From positions 1 to 64,000 of the forward strand of contig CAMCHJ010000003.1 in the NCBI GenBank assembly GCA_945874665.1: a stretch of DNA of 64,000 nt, in the 5' to 3' direction. The translations under genes were made by a program, and so were the position numbers. This DNA comes from Chitinophaga pinensis. GTDB lineage: Bacteria; Bacteroidota; Bacteroidia; UBA7662. Position 1 is the first letter of the stretch, and every line of letters starts with the position of its first letter. Shown piece by piece: positions 34,850 to 44,621 of this stretch. Under the pieces are notes generated by a model. It did not search any database, was not told where the DNA came from, and saw nothing but the letters and a program-made list of their open reading frames with translations.

Positions 34850-35224
34850 CTATCTTCCCCAATTATTGGGAAACCATACGTCTTCATAATGGATGATTTC
34901 TATGGGCATTGGTCTTAAAATCACATAAAATAAATCAAACCGAATTTCACCTTCAAAAGGCGCTTGTTCCAAATATTGAATGGCTGCTTTGGTAAGGGAA
35001 CGAAATTTAGATCGATTTACTTTTTGCGCTGGCGGTAATACATAGCCGTTTTCGAAGGTCTTTACCTCCACAAAAACCAAGATTTCAGCGATTTTAACCA
35101 CCAAATCGAGTTCATAAGGGTGAAAGCGCCAGTTTTTGGCCATGATTTCAAATCCTTTTTCTTCTAGGTAATTGGCCACTAATGTTTCACCATGCAAGCC
35201 AGTTTGCGTATTTTTGGAGTTCAT
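34850..35224 (-). CDS. YraN family protein (UPF0102), endonuclease-like fold
   Basis: The product is 124 residues. The PD-(D/E)XK-like pattern is visible: G-x-x-GE near residue 12 ([18 protein letters not shown]), YELDLVVK (Asp) near 38 and LVFVEVKTF (Glu-x-Lys) near 52. Family members resemble Holliday-junction resolvases, but no activity is established. It is divergent from pgi; 43 bp separate the two starts and contain the palindrome GTGACA-N6-TGTCAC. Confidence 0.9.
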   Translation of the reverse strand: MNSKNTQTGLHGETLVANYLEEKGFEIMAKNWRFHPYELDLVVKIAEILVFVEVKTFENGYVLPPAQKVNRSKFRSLTKAAIQYLEQAPFEGEIRFDLFYVILRPMPIEIIHYEDVWFPNNWGR

Positions 35225-35234
35225 AAGCGTCCTT

Positions 35235-35252
35235 GTGACATTAAATTGTCAC
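35235..35252. promoter_or_regulatory. Palindrome in the yraN/pgi divergent promoter
   Basis: GTGACA-TTAAAT-TGTCAC is a 6-bp perfect inverted repeat with a 6-nt spacer, located 16 bp before the pgi ATG and 11 bp before the yraN ATG. Placement suggests an operator for a dimeric regulator (FNR/CRP-like half-sites are possible). This is inference. Confidence 0.4.
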
Positions 35253-35267
35253 TTAAATATAAAAAGC

Positions 35268-36917
35268 ATGTTATCTCGAATCAAGCCAACTAAAACAAAT
35301 GCGTGGAAACAACTGACAGCACATCAGGCTGAAATGGCTTCGGTGCATCTGCGGCAGCTGTTTGCAGCTGATCCTGACCGTTTCAAGACCTATTCAATTG
35401 TTTGGAATCAGTTTTTGGTGGATTATTCAAAAAACAGAGTAACGCCTGCCATCTTGCAACATTTGCTGGCTTTGGCAGAAGAATGTGAACTGGCGCAGAG
35501 CATCGCACAGTGCTTTGGGGGTGAGGCGATCAACGAGACTGAAAAGCGAGCTGTACTGCATACAGCCCTGCGGAACCGAGGCAGTAACCCGGTATTTGTG
35601 GATGGCGAAGATGTAATGCCCGCAATTAAAGCGGTTTTGGCACAAATGAAAACCTTCTCCACGGCCGTGATAAGTGGTAACTGGAAAGGGTATACCGGAA
35701 AGAGCATCACGGATGTTGTAAATATTGGCATTGGGGGCTCTGATTTAGGGCCTGTAATGGTGACAGAAGCTTTAAAAGCTTACAAAACGCACCTGAACAT
35801 GCATTTTGTGTCGAATGTAGATGGTACACACTTGGCGGAATGTTTAAAAGGACTAAATCCTGAAACTACTTTGTTTTTGGTGGCATCCAAGACCTTCACC
35901 ACCCAAGAAACCATGACCAATGCCCACAGTGCCCGCACTTGGTTTTTGCAAACGGCCAAAGAGGAAGCCTACATTAGCAAACATTTCGTGGCCTTATCTA
36001 CCAATACCAAGGCAGTGGTTGCGTTTGGCATCGATGCAAACAATATGTTTCAGTTTTGGGATTGGGTGGGTGGCAGATACAGTTTGTGGTCGGCTATTGG
36101 TTTGAGTATTGCGCTGGGCATAGGCTTTGACCACTTTGAGGCGTTATTAGCCGGCGCGCACCAAATGGATCAACACTTTTTAAACACTGATTTCAAGCAG
36201 AATATCCCTGTAATGCTGGCTTTGATAGGTATTTGGAATACCAATTTCTTGGGCGCAACCTCAGAGGCCATTTTGCCATATGACCAATATTTACACCGAT
36301 TCGCGGCCTATTTTCAGCAAGGCAACATGGAAAGCAATGGCAAAACCGTTGATCGCAATGGTGAGCGCATTGACTACAGCACAGGCCCAGTCATTTGGGG
36401 AGAGCCAGGTACCAATGGCCAGCACGCCTTTTATCAGCTCATTCACCAAGGCAGTCACCTCATTCCTTGCGATTTTATTGCTCCTGTAAAGAGTTTAAAT
36501 CCGCTTGGCGACCACCATCCTAAACTGATGGCCAACTTTTTTGCACAAACGGAGGCGTTGATGAACGGTAAAAACTTAGAGGAGGTAAAGAAAGAATTGG
36601 CGAATTTGGGCTTCAGCGATGCAGAAATTACAGCCCTAGCTCCCTACAAAGTATTCGAAGGAAACAAGCCCACCAATTCAATACTGATTGATCAAATCGA
36701 TCCATTTAACCTAGGGGCGCTGATTGCCATGTATGAACACAAGATTTTTGTACAAGGTGTAATCTGGAACATTTACAGTTACGACCAGTGGGGTGTGGAG
36801 CTGGGTAAGCAACTGGCTGGCGCCATTCTTCCTGAATTGCTGCAAGCATCAGAAGTCAAGAATCACGACAGCTCCACCAACGGACTTATCAACCATTTTA
36901 AGCGTCATGCCCAGTAA
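35268..36917 (+). CDS. pgi: Glucose-6-phosphate isomerase
   Basis: Interconverts glucose 6-phosphate and fructose 6-phosphate. The product is 549 residues, the full family length. Signatures are [26 protein letters not shown] and the C-terminal [20 protein letters not shown], with FVSNVDGTH and SKTFTTQE between. ATG 35268 is chosen: the 32 extra N-terminal codons of the longer frame cross the divergent promoter. The product feeds ManA, encoded next. Confidence 0.97.
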   Translation: MLSRIKPTKTNAWKQLTAHQAEMASVHLRQLFAADPDRFKTYSIVWNQFLVDYSKNRVTPAILQHLLALAEECELAQSIAQCFGGEAINETEKRAVLHTALRNRGSNPVFVDGEDVMPAIKAVLAQMKTFSTAVISGNWKGYTGKSITDVVNIGIGGSDLGPVMVTEALKAYKTHLNMHFVSNVDGTHLAECLKGLNPETTLFLVASKTFTTQETMTNAHSARTWFLQTAKEEAYISKHFVALSTNTKAVVAFGIDANNMFQFWDWVGGRYSLWSAIGLSIALGIGFDHFEALLAGAHQMDQHFLNTDFKQNIPVMLALIGIWNTNFLGATSEAILPYDQYLHRFAAYFQQGNMESNGKTVDRNGERIDYSTGPVIWGEPGTNGQHAFYQLIHQGSHLIPCDFIAPVKSLNPLGDHHPKLMANFFAQTEALMNGKNLEEVKKELANLGFSDAEITALAPYKVFEGNKPTNSILIDQIDPFNLGALIAMYEHKIFVQGVIWNIYSYDQWGVELGKQLAGAILPELLQASEVKNHDSSTNGLINHFKRHAQ

Positions 36918-36963
36918 GGGGAGCATGTTTCGTTTAAACTAATTTTGACGTTATAACCGCACT

Positions 36964-37956
36964 ATGAACATCAATTACCCGCTGAAATTTCAGCCCATTT
37001 ATAAGGAAAAGATTTGGGGTGGCCAGAAAATCAAGACCATCCTCGACAAAAACTTTGGTAATCTCCCCAATTGTGGCGAAAGCTGGGAATTATCGGGTGT
37101 TTCTGGCGATGTTTCTGTGGTGACCAACGGGCCACTGGCTGGCACCGATCTCAACCAGCTATTGGCCGAAGCCGGTGAAAGTTTGATGGGAAAGCGTGTT
37201 TATGCGGCAAGTCCTAATGAATTCCCGCTGCTCATCAAATTTCTAGACGCCAACGAGTACCTCTCTATTCAGGTGCACCCTAACGATGAGCAGGCCAAAG
37301 CCAAGCACGGCTGTTTGGGCAAAACCGAAATGTGGTACATACTACAAGCCGATCCAGCTGCCACATTGATAGCTGGTTTGAGTAAAAATACAGACCGACA
37401 AGCCTATCAAGCGCTGCTGGCCAATAACGGTTTGAAAGAAATTCTCAACGAAGAGCAAGTGGCCGCTGGTGATGTGTTTTTTATTCCTGCAGGCCGCGTG
37501 CATACCATCGGAAAAGGCATTTTACTCGCAGAAATTCAACAAACAAGCGATGTTACCTACCGCATTTATGATTTTGATAGGGTAGATGCGCAGGGCAAAA
37601 AGCGGGAGCTTCATACGGCCCAAGCGCTCGAGGTGATCGACTTTAAAAAGCATGATCAATATAAATCTACTTACCAAGATTTACCAAATCAATCCAACCA
37701 ATTGGTTTCGGACAAGTACTTCGAAACCAATAAACTCACCCTCACCCGTTCTTTACAGCGCGAGCTATTACAGCTCGACTCGTTCATCATTTATATTTGC
37801 GTGGAAGGCAGCGGTAGCATAACGGCAGGTACATCAACGGTAGCCATCAAAAAAGGCGAAACAGTTTTAATTCCTGCTAGCATAGCCACGATCAGCCTGC
37901 TGCCAAACGAAACATTGACCTTACTAGAAACGTATGTGCCTCATGCCCATGAATGA
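36964..37956 (+). CDS. manA: Mannose-6-phosphate isomerase, class I
   Basis: Converts fructose 6-phosphate to mannose 6-phosphate for GDP-mannose and polysaccharides. The product is 330 residues, a zinc cupin. The metal and active-site segments are LSIQVHPNDEQA, GKTEMWYILQA and IPAGRVHTIGKGI, with DVTYRIYDFDR later. Starts 46 bp after pgi. The 3' end overlaps lipB by about 8 bp, so all three may be co-transcribed. Confidence 0.95.
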   Translation: MNINYPLKFQPIYKEKIWGGQKIKTILDKNFGNLPNCGESWELSGVSGDVSVVTNGPLAGTDLNQLLAEAGESLMGKRVYAASPNEFPLLIKFLDANEYLSIQVHPNDEQAKAKHGCLGKTEMWYILQADPAATLIAGLSKNTDRQAYQALLANNGLKEILNEEQVAAGDVFFIPAGRVHTIGKGILLAEIQQTSDVTYRIYDFDRVDAQGKKRELHTAQALEVIDFKKHDQYKSTYQDLPNQSNQLVSDKYFETNKLTLTRSLQRELLQLDSFIIYICVEGSGSITAGTSTVAIKKGETVLIPASIATISLLPNETLTLLETYVPHAHE

Positions 37957-38650
37957 GGTAAAAGTACTCGACCTTGGCCGCAGGGATTACCAAGCCGCTT
38001 GGGACTACCAAGAACAGCTTTTTAATGCCAAATTGCGTTTAAAAACTGCAAACCGAGACCTTTCTCCAGAAAATCAACAGGCCATTTCCCATGAATTGCT
38101 CTTTGTAGAGCATCCACATGTATATACTTTAGGAAAAAGCGGCAAACCAGAGCACCTGCTCTTAAACGAGGCGGAGTTACGAGCCGCTGAGGCTACCTAT
38201 TACAAAATCAACCGCGGCGGTGACATTACCTACCATGGTCCCGGACAGTTGGTTGTGTATCCGCTGCTCGACCTCGAGCAATTTAAAACCGACATTCACT
38301 GGTACATGCGCTCGTTGGAAGAAGCTGTGATTCAAACCCTAGCCAAATGGGGTATCGTAGGAGGGCGCTCGGCTGGTTTTACTGGCGTTTGGTTAGATGC
38401 AGCCGAGGAAACCAAAGCCCGAAAAATTTGCGCAATGGGAGTACGTACCAGTCGTTGGATTACCATGCACGGCATTGCCCTCAACGTAAATACCGATATG
38501 CGTTACTTTGAGCACATTGTACCCTGTGGTATCGAGGATAAGGCAGTTACTTCGATGGCCACAGAGTTAGGTGAATCTGTTTCAATGGATGCCGTAAAGC
38601 TTCACTTTCAACAAGCCTTCAGCGAAGTGTTTGGTGCCGAAATGCGTTGA
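37949..38650 (+). CDS. lipB: Octanoyltransferase LipB
   Basis: Transfers octanoate from ACP to lipoyl domains, the first step of protein lipoylation (substrates would be 2-oxoacid dehydrogenase complexes such as the one whose E1 is at 52.7 kb). The product is 233 residues. RGGDITYHGPGQLVVYPLL is the family signature, AMGVRTSRWITMHGIALNVN follows, and the catalytic Cys and Lys lie in VPCGIEDKAVTSM. In-frame ATGs at 37934 and 37943 are alternatives. lipA is not adjacent. Confidence 0.95.
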   Translation: MNEVKVLDLGRRDYQAAWDYQEQLFNAKLRLKTANRDLSPENQQAISHELLFVEHPHVYTLGKSGKPEHLLLNEAELRAAEATYYKINRGGDITYHGPGQLVVYPLLDLEQFKTDIHWYMRSLEEAVIQTLAKWGIVGGRSAGFTGVWLDAAEETKARKICAMGVRTSRWITMHGIALNVNTDMRYFEHIVPCGIEDKAVTSMATELGESVSMDAVKLHFQQAFSEVFGAEMR

Positions 38651-38743
38651 TTTTATCTCAAATCAAGCATTTAGGTACATTTTATAGAGAATAACATACA
38701 CCGCTTTGGCGTTGGAATGGTTAGATTTGTACAAAGCCAATTT

Positions 38744-41620
38744 ATGTTTAAGAAAATCCTTATCGGCAGCTCCGCCCTTATTGCGCTGGTTTTAGTTGCG
38801 GCCATCGTGCTTCCAATTGTTTACAAAGACAAAATCAAGTCACTAGCGGTTGCCGAAATCAATAAATCCCTCCAAGCAACAGTAAGCTTGAGCGATGTAA
38901 GTCTTAGTCTTTTCCGCAATTTCCCCAATTTCAGCTTTAGCATGGAAGACTTCACCATCATTAACCATGCGCCCTTTGAGGGAGATACTTTGGCGCACAT
39001 GGGTGCTTTTAGGTTTGAAATTGATTTGATGTCGGTGCTCCGTGGTGACGATTTAAACATCAAATCGATTGCCATTGCCGATGCCCATTTTAATCTCAAA
39101 ATGCTGGCAGATGAGTCGGTAAACTGGGACATTACCATTGCCGATACCACACAAGTAGAAGATACCACAGCGTCAGCTTTCGCCTTCGGCATCCAGAAAT
39201 ACAGCTTAAAAAATGTGAACCTCACCTACGACGATGCTTTTTACAAGCAAAAGGCGGTCATTAAAGCAATGGACCACGTAGGTACAGGCGATTTTACATT
39301 GGATGATTTTATATTAAAAACCAAGACCGAAATCGCCTCCCTCGATTACAGCTACGAAGGGGTAAAATACATTTCCAAAGCCAAAGGCAAGTTCGATGTG
39401 CCGGTTGCGATCAACATGCCTGCTTTCAGTTTTACATTCACTGAAAACGACCTTTATCTCAACGAACTCAACCTCAAATTCGCTGGCGTTGTGGCCATGC
39501 CAAACGATGACATCAGCATGGACTTGGTCTTTAATACGCCCCAAAGCGATTTCCGGGCCTTGCTTTCAGTAGTGCCAGGGGTTTTCAACGAATATTTTGA
39601 AGACATCAAAACTTCCGGAAAATTCATTTTTGATGGTAAGATGAAAGGAGTGTATAACGATACCAGTATGCCTACTTTCGACTTCAAGTTACGCGTTGAT
39701 AAGGGGTACTTCCAATACCCAGATTTGCCGGCAGCTGTGAAAAACATTGTCATGGACCTGCACATTGCCAATCCAAACGGCAATTTAGATGCCACGGTAG
39801 TCGATTTAAAGACGTTAAGTCTCGATCTCGGCGGTAATCCCTTCAGCATGCGCTTGCTCACCAGTCACCCTGTGAGCGATCCGCGTATCGATGCTTCTGT
39901 AAAAGCCAACATCAACTTGGCTGAAGTAAAAAACTGGTACCCTGTTGAAGCGGTGAAAGCCCTTGACGGCCGCATTTCAGCCGATTTAACAGCCAAAGGC
40001 AAAATGAGCGCCATCGATCAAAAGCGTTTCAGCGATTTTGTGTTAGATGGACAAATGACTTTGACAGATTTTCACACCACTTATGAAGGCCTCGAACAAG
40101 GTGTTGATATCAAAAAAGCCAGCCTGCGTTTTAGTCCCCAATTTGTATCCCTCGACGAATTTGCCGTTCAAATGGGGTCCAGTGATTTTCAAGCCAACGG
40201 CCGCATTGATAACCTGGTACAATATTATTTTGATGCCGATGTTTTGAGAGGCACATTCAATACTTCCTCTAAGGTCCTCAACCTGAACGAACTCATGGGC
40301 GATGGGGAAGTGACCAGTAGTGAGGCCTCCGCTGCGGACAGCAACACGCTTGAAGTCTTTGAAATACCTGCTAACATTGATTTTGCGCTCAACGCCAACT
40401 ATAAAAAGGTGCTTTACGACAATATGGACATCTCCAATGTGGTTGGAGCGCTTGTTTTGCGTGATCAAGCAATTGGTTTTAAGGATGTGAGCATGAATCT
40501 TTTAGGGGGCACCATGCAAATGGGTGGCACTTATGATAGTAAGGATATCAAAAGGCCGGCCATCGACTTCAACCTTGCCTTGCAAGCGTTTGGGGTGCAA
40601 GAAATATTCAAAACCTTTGTCACCATGCAAAAAGTGGCACCGATTGCGCAGTACACCAGCGGTAATTTGAGTACTGGTTTTGACTTAGAAGGGGTGCTGT
40701 TAAAAGACATGAGTCCGGACCTCCAAACACTTTCTGGCGGTGGGTTTCTCAAAATCCCCAGGGCCACCATTTCCGGTTACAAGCCTTTAGAAATGCTGGC
40801 GGATGTGCTAAAGCTGGATAAATTGCGCAAAATGATGATCAGCGATGTGCAATTATCTTTCGAATTCGAAAATGGCCGCTTGTATGTACGGCCATTCGAT
40901 ATTCAGTATCAGGACATTAAATTCACCATTTTTGGCTCTAATGGTTTTGACCAAACTTTAGATTACACCATTAACCTAGCCATTCCACGCACGCAACTGG
41001 GTACTGCCAACACTTTCCTGACAGGCATTTCGAAGCAAGCTGCAGCTAAGGGCATTGATTTAAATCTTTCTCCGATCATCAATATTAAAGTGCATTTGAC
41101 GGGTACTCATACCAATCCTAAAATTACTACCGACTTAGGCGACATGGCTGGGGATGCCGCTGCTAACCTCAAGCAGCAGGCCATCGACGAGCTTGCCCGA
41201 CGTAAAAAGGAGTTGGAAGACAAGGCAAAGGCAGAAGCCGAGCGTTTGAAGCAAGAAATAGCAGGTAAAAAGGACGAATTAGAGAAAAAAGCACGCCAGG
41301 AATTGGATAAAAAGCGTCAGCAAGCCAAAGCGGAAGCCGATAAGCTTTTGGCCGATGCCAAAGTGCAAAGCGATCGGCTGCGCGCCGAAGGCAAACGAGC
41401 TGCTGATGTGATTAGAAAGGAAGGGGATGCTGCTGTTAAAAAACTTGTAGCCGAGGCAGGTAGCAATCCTCTTAAAAAGTTAGCAGCTGAAAAGGCAGGC
41501 GAACAGCTTAAAAAACAGGCGGAAACGCGTGCGCAACAGGCCGAAAGAGAAGCCAATACCCGTGCTGACCAATTGATGGCAGAGGCTCAGGCGCGCGTTA
41601 ACCAATTGCTTAATCCTTAA
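38744..41620 (+). CDS. AsmA family protein with a charged C-terminal coiled coil
   Basis: The product is 958 residues. A TM anchor (LIGSSALIALVLVAAIVLPIVY) at 5-27 is followed by an AsmA-type domain (SLSLFRNFPNFSFSMEDFTI; FRFEIDLMSVLRGDDLNIKS) and, around 600-790, the AsmA C-terminal repeat (FDLEGVLLKDMSPDLQTL; YQDIKFTIFGSNGFDQTLDY). AsmA-like proteins are envelope-spanning and implicated in phospholipid movement and outer-membrane assembly. The last about 140 residues are Ala, Lys, Glu and Gln-rich and predicted coiled coil, an unusual addition. ATG 38744 is preferred over an upstream GTG/ATG at 38717. A TAGATTTG element at 38722 may be its -7 box. Confidence 0.85.
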   Translation: MFKKILIGSSALIALVLVAAIVLPIVYKDKIKSLAVAEINKSLQATVSLSDVSLSLFRNFPNFSFSMEDFTIINHAPFEGDTLAHMGAFRFEIDLMSVLRGDDLNIKSIAIADAHFNLKMLADESVNWDITIADTTQVEDTTASAFAFGIQKYSLKNVNLTYDDAFYKQKAVIKAMDHVGTGDFTLDDFILKTKTEIASLDYSYEGVKYISKAKGKFDVPVAINMPAFSFTFTENDLYLNELNLKFAGVVAMPNDDISMDLVFNTPQSDFRALLSVVPGVFNEYFEDIKTSGKFIFDGKMKGVYNDTSMPTFDFKLRVDKGYFQYPDLPAAVKNIVMDLHIANPNGNLDATVVDLKTLSLDLGGNPFSMRLLTSHPVSDPRIDASVKANINLAEVKNWYPVEAVKALDGRISADLTAKGKMSAIDQKRFSDFVLDGQMTLTDFHTTYEGLEQGVDIKKASLRFSPQFVSLDEFAVQMGSSDFQANGRIDNLVQYYFDADVLRGTFNTSSKVLNLNELMGDGEVTSSEASAADSNTLEVFEIPANIDFALNANYKKVLYDNMDISNVVGALVLRDQAIGFKDVSMNLLGGTMQMGGTYDSKDIKRPAIDFNLALQAFGVQEIFKTFVTMQKVAPIAQYTSGNLSTGFDLEGVLLKDMSPDLQTLSGGGFLKIPRATISGYKPLEMLADVLKLDKLRKMMISDVQLSFEFENGRLYVRPFDIQYQDIKFTIFGSNGFDQTLDYTINLAIPRTQLGTANTFLTGISKQAAAKGIDLNLSPIINIKVHLTGTHTNPKITTDLGDMAGDAAANLKQQAIDELARRKKELEDKAKAEAERLKQEIAGKKDELEKKARQELDKKRQQAKAEADKLLADAKVQSDRLRAEGKRAADVIRKEGDAAVKKLVAEAGSNPLKKLAAEKAGEQLKKQAETRAQQAEREANTRADQLMAEAQARVNQLLNP

Positions 41621-41634
41621 ACGTGGCCACTAAA

Positions 41635-42075
41635 ATGCAAGTAGATTCATTTATGGCTGCAGCCATTGCAGAAGCAAAGGCAGGTTTAGCGGAGGGAGGC
41701 ATTCCCATCGGCGCTGTGTTGGTGCAACATGGCCAAATCATTGCCCGGGGTCGCAACAAACGGGTGCAAGAGCACAACCCCATCCTCCATGGTGAGATGG
41801 ACTGCTTGTTTAATGCGGGCCGTGTAGGCAGTTATAAAAATACGGTCATCTATTCAACACTTATGCCTTGCTATATGTGCGCAGGAACCATCGTTCAATT
41901 CAAAATCCCGAAAGTGATTGTGGGCGAGTCCAAAACATTCTCTGGCGCTCGGGCCTTTATGGAAGCGCATGGGGTGGAGGTAATCGATTTAAACGATGCT
42001 ACTTGTATCGATATGATGGAAGGCTTCATACAGCAGTCACCAGAGTTGTGGAACGAAGACATAGGGGAGTTGTAG
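41635..42075 (+). CDS. Nucleoside/cytosine deaminase family protein
   Basis: The product is 146 residues with the CDA zinc site HGEMDCL (His, catalytic Glu) near residue 60 and TLMPCYMCAGTIVQF (two Cys) near 82. These sequences, including the C-terminal DATCIDMMEGFI and PELWNEDIGEL, resemble yeast-type cytosine deaminase more than TadA, so cytosine or a related base is the likely substrate. ATG 41635 is chosen; a GTG at 41623 (3 bp after the AsmA gene) is possible. A terminator follows at 42128. Confidence 0.85.
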   Translation: MQVDSFMAAAIAEAKAGLAEGGIPIGAVLVQHGQIIARGRNKRVQEHNPILHGEMDCLFNAGRVGSYKNTVIYSTLMPCYMCAGTIVQFKIPKVIVGESKTFSGARAFMEAHGVEVIDLNDATCIDMMEGFIQQSPELWNEDIGEL

Positions 42076-42127
42076 CGCCTGCACCACCTTGTGCTTGTTA
42101 TGCCTGCCTTTAAAATCTCAGGAAACA

Positions 42128-42161
42128 AAAAAGCCGTTGTTCTTTCGAGCAACGGCTTTTT
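42128..42161. terminator. Bidirectional terminator between the deaminase gene and rplS
   Basis: AAAAAGCCGTTG-N10-CAACGGCTTTTT is a 12-bp perfect stem with A and T tracts on both flanks, between convergent genes ending at 42075 (+) and 42178 (-). Confidence 0.9.
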
Positions 42162-42177
42162 ATGTAATAAGCTAAAA

Positions 42178-42522
42178 TTAGCGCTTGGTCTTGATTTTGG
42201 CGGCTTTGCCTTTTGCTTCACGCAAGTAGAACAAACGGGCACGACGTACGAGACCTCTGTTCAATACTTCTACTTTGTCGATGTAAGGTGACGCAGAAGG
42301 GAAGATACGCTCTACAGCGATACCGTTAGAGATTTTACGTACTGTGAAAGTTTCAGTGGTGCCGCTACCACGACGCTGCAAAACTACGCCTTGGAAAACC
42401 TGGATACGCTCCTTGTTACCTTCTTTAATTTTGTAGTGCACAGCTACCGTATCACCCGCTTTAAAGGGGTTCAGGTCAACACCAACTTTAGTATTTTCTG
42501 CTACAAATTTTACCAGGTCCAT
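42178..42522 (-). CDS. rplS: 50S ribosomal protein L19
   Basis: The product is 114 residues. KIEV-like core motifs are present: [40 protein letters not shown] and [20 protein letters not shown], ending in basic [10 protein letters not shown]19 sits at the 30S/50S interface. It has its own promoter (42557-42586) although it follows trmD in the usual rpsP-rimM-trmD-rplS order. Confidence 0.97.
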   Translation of the reverse strand: MDLVKFVAENTKVGVDLNPFKAGDTVAVHYKIKEGNKERIQVFQGVVLQRRGSGTTETFTVRKISNGIAVERIFPSASPYIDKVEVLNRGLVRRARLFYLREAKGKAAKIKTKR

Positions 42523-42556
42523 GATATTATGATTATTCTTTTTTCGAAACGAGATG

Positions 42557-42586
42557 CAAATATACGGTTTTACATATTAACGCAAA
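42557..42586 (-). promoter_or_regulatory. Putative promoter of rplS
   Basis: Minus strand TTTG (42586-42583), 18-bp spacer, TATATTTG (42564-42557), close to the Bacteroidota consensus TTTG-N19-TAnnTTTG, 34 bp before the rplS ATG. Confidence 0.65.
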
Positions 42587-42600
42587 ACATAAATGCGTAA

Positions 42601-43293
42601 TTAATGCTGATTTTTGTCTTCAAATAGCCCTGGTCTGCGCACCTTCGTACGTTCCACGGCTTGTTCGTGCCGCCAATCTTCGATTTTTGCTTCGTGGCCC
42701 GACAAAAGCACTGCTGGAACTTCCCAGCCTTCGTAGTTTGAAGGACGGGTATATGCCGGTGGCGCCACCAAGCCATCTTGAAATGAATCGGATAGGGCTG
42801 AAGTTTCATCGTTGAGCACGCCGGGCAACAACCGCACTACGGAGTCTGCCACAATAGCCGCAGCCAATTCCCCTCCGGTGAGCACATAATTACCAACCGA
42901 AATTTCCAGGGTGCATAAATGCTGTCGCACCCGTTCATCTACCCCTTTGTAATGTCCGCAGAGCAGAATAAGGTTACCAGTGATGGCTAATTTATTACAC
43001 AAAGCCTGATCTAAAAGCTGTCCATCTGGCGACATATAAATCACTTCGTCGTAATGGCGTTCCGCTTTGAGCTTGTTGATGCACTTGTGAATAGGCGCAA
43101 TCATCATTACCATGCCTGCACCGCCGCCATATGGCTGATCGTCGATTTGTCGGTATTTATTCGTGCTGTAGTCGCGCAAGTCGTGCACCACAATCTCTGC
43201 CAAGCCTTTTTCTTGTGCCCGCTTCAAAATGCTGTGCGACACAAAGCTATCTAGCAACTGCGGCACGGCGCTTAGGATATCAATACGCATCAT
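42601..43293 (-). CDS. trmD: tRNA (guanine37-N1)-methyltransferase TrmD
   Basis: TrmD is a SPOUT methyltransferase making m1G37, which prevents +1 frameshifting. The product is 230 residues. The SAM knot contains [18 protein letters not shown] and [30 protein letters not shown] lies near residue 55 and [17 protein letters not shown] near the C terminus. The start overlaps the rimM stop by four bases. Confidence 0.97.
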   Translation of the reverse strand: MMRIDILSAVPQLLDSFVSHSILKRAQEKGLAEIVVHDLRDYSTNKYRQIDDQPYGGGAGMVMMIAPIHKCINKLKAERHYDEVIYMSPDGQLLDQALCNKLAITGNLILLCGHYKGVDERVRQHLCTLEISVGNYVLTGGELAAAIVADSVVRLLPGVLNDETSALSDSFQDGLVAPPAYTRPSNYEGWEVPAVLLSGHEAKIEDWRHEQAVERTKVRRPGLFEDKNQH

Positions 43294-43817
43294 GAGGTGT
43301 ATACATCTAACAAGCCACCTGGCAATCGCACATGTATGCTTCTCGTCGATTTTTCAACCTTCACCAGGATGTCATCATGCATGGGGCACAGCACCTCATG
43401 GCCTTGGTGGTCAAACTGTAATAAAAATTGCTGTGGCGTTTCGAGCACGCCTGTTACTTCGCCAACAGCGCCTAGTTCTTCATCTATCACCTGCATGCCT
43501 ACCAACTCATGGAAGTAATACTTGTCGTCGGGGAGGTTAGGCAAGGCTTTCAGTGGCAAGTGCACCGTAGCGCCAACCAAATCGGCCGCGCCTTCTTCGT
43601 CATCGATGTCTTCGAATTTCAATAGCACTTGCGTGGCTTTAAAGGCCTTTTGCTTTTGCACTAAAAAAGGGATCAGTTTGCCCTTGATTTCAAGGAAAAC
43701 TGATCCCAATTTACTGTAATCCGAAGGTTTGTCAACATCCATTACCATCAGCAGTTCTCCGTTAATGCCGTGAACGCGCTCTAGGTAACCTAGCTCAAAT
43801 ACTTCGTCGAAAGTCAA
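43290..43817 (-). CDS. rimM: 16S rRNA processing protein RimM
   Basis: RimM assists maturation of the 30S head. The product is 175 residues: an N-terminal RimM domain ([19 protein letters not shown]) and a C-terminal PRC-barrel ([40 protein letters not shown]). It lies between rpsP (4 bp) and trmD (4-bp overlap) in the conserved order. Confidence 0.95.
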   Translation of the reverse strand: MTFDEVFELGYLERVHGINGELLMVMDVDKPSDYSKLGSVFLEIKGKLIPFLVQKQKAFKATQVLLKFEDIDDEEGAADLVGATVHLPLKALPNLPDDKYYFHELVGMQVIDEELGAVGEVTGVLETPQQFLLQFDHQGHEVLCPMHDDILVKVEKSTRSIHVRLPGGLLDVYTS

Positions 43818-43821
43818 AAGC

Positions 43822-44508
43822 TTATTCGGCTGCGCCTGCTTCTTTCTTTTCTTCTTCTTCGTCCGCTGCAGGTGCTTCTTCAGCTGCTGGAGCTGCTTCT
43901 TCAGCTGCTGGAGCTTCTTCAGCCACTTCCTCAGCTACTGGAGCTTCTTCAACGGCTACTTCTGCTTCTACAACTTCCTCTGCAGCTACTTCCGCAACCA
44001 CTTCAGTTACTTCTTCGGCAGCAGCTTCTTCAGCGGCTTCCTCAGCAACTAGCGTGTTTTTAACCAAAATGGCAGCCGCACGAGCGTCTTTCACTTTAGC
44101 TTCTTGCTCCATAGCAGCTTTTCTGCGCTTCTGATCAGCAGCACTTAGGTTACTCACCTTGGTGTTGATCAAAGTTTCTTTAGAGGCAACCCATGCTTCA
44201 AAGCGCTTTTCAGCTTCTTCCTGCGTGAGGGCTTCTTTTTTTACACCTTCTAACAAGTGCTTCTTTATCAGAACACCTTTGTAAGAAAGGATGGCACGAC
44301 AAGTGTCACTAGGCTGGGCTCCGTTGAAGAGCCATTCTACTGACTTGTCTACATTTAAATCGATGGTTGCCGGATTGGTGTTTGGATTGTATAAACCCAA
44401 ACGCTCAATAAATCTCCCGTCTCTCGGAGCACGTGCATCAGCCACCACAATATGATAGATAGGCTTACCCTTTCTACCATGACGCTGTAATCTAATTTTT
44501 ACTGGCAT
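43822..44508 (-). CDS. rpsP: 30S ribosomal protein S16 with long acidic Ala/Glu extension
   Basis: The product is 228 residues, whereas a typical S16 has about 80-90. Residues 1-85 are canonical S16 ([36 protein letters not shown]). A second segment (about 85-145) is helical and charged. From about 150 to the end it is nearly all Ala, Glu and Val with some Pro (for example [20 protein letters not shown]). C-terminal extensions of S16 are known in Bacteroidota; this one is longer than I expect. The coding DNA includes a 21-bp tandem repeat. Confidence 0.95.
   Translation of the reverse strand: MPVKIRLQRHGRKGKPIYHIVVADARAPRDGRFIERLGLYNPNTNPATIDLNVDKSVEWLFNGAQPSDTCRAILSYKGVLIKKHLLEGVKKEALTQEEAEKRFEAWVASKETLINTKVSNLSAADQKRRKAAMEQEAKVKDARAAAILVKNTLVAEEAAEEAAAEEVTEVVAEVAAEEVVEAEVAVEEAPVAEEVAEEAPAAEEAAPAAEEAPAADEEEEKKEAGAAE
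43874..43915. repeat. Two tandem 21-bp copies within the S16 extension
   Basis: The unit GCTTCTTCAGCTGCTGGAGC plus T occurs perfectly twice (43874-43894, 43895-43915), with decayed copies further right. On the coding strand it encodes an Ala/Pro/Glu heptad. It probably arose by slippage and can change the extension length. Confidence 0.85.
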
Positions 44509-44532
44509 TTAAACGTTGTTTTAAACGAACCG

Positions 44533-44563
44533 CAAAGATAATAGAAAAGCCTAAGTGTGCAAA
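44533..44563 (-). promoter_or_regulatory. Promoter of the rpsP-rimM-trmD operon
   Basis: Minus strand TTTG (44563-44560), 19-bp spacer, TATCTTTG (44540-44533). This fits the Bacteroidota consensus TTTG-N19-TAnnTTTG exactly, 24 bp before the rpsP ATG. Confidence 0.85.
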
Positions 44564-44621
44564 TACTTGGTGAGGATTGTTTGCATACTTAGGCAATTTA
44601 TTTTGAGGGGGATGCAGGCTG

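Noticed and set aside
43872-44063. Open frame on the + strand opposite rpsP, almost entirely Leu/Gln/Pro
   Set aside because: It is the antisense of the Ala/Glu repeats of the S16 extension; low complexity and no start or ribosome-binding context.
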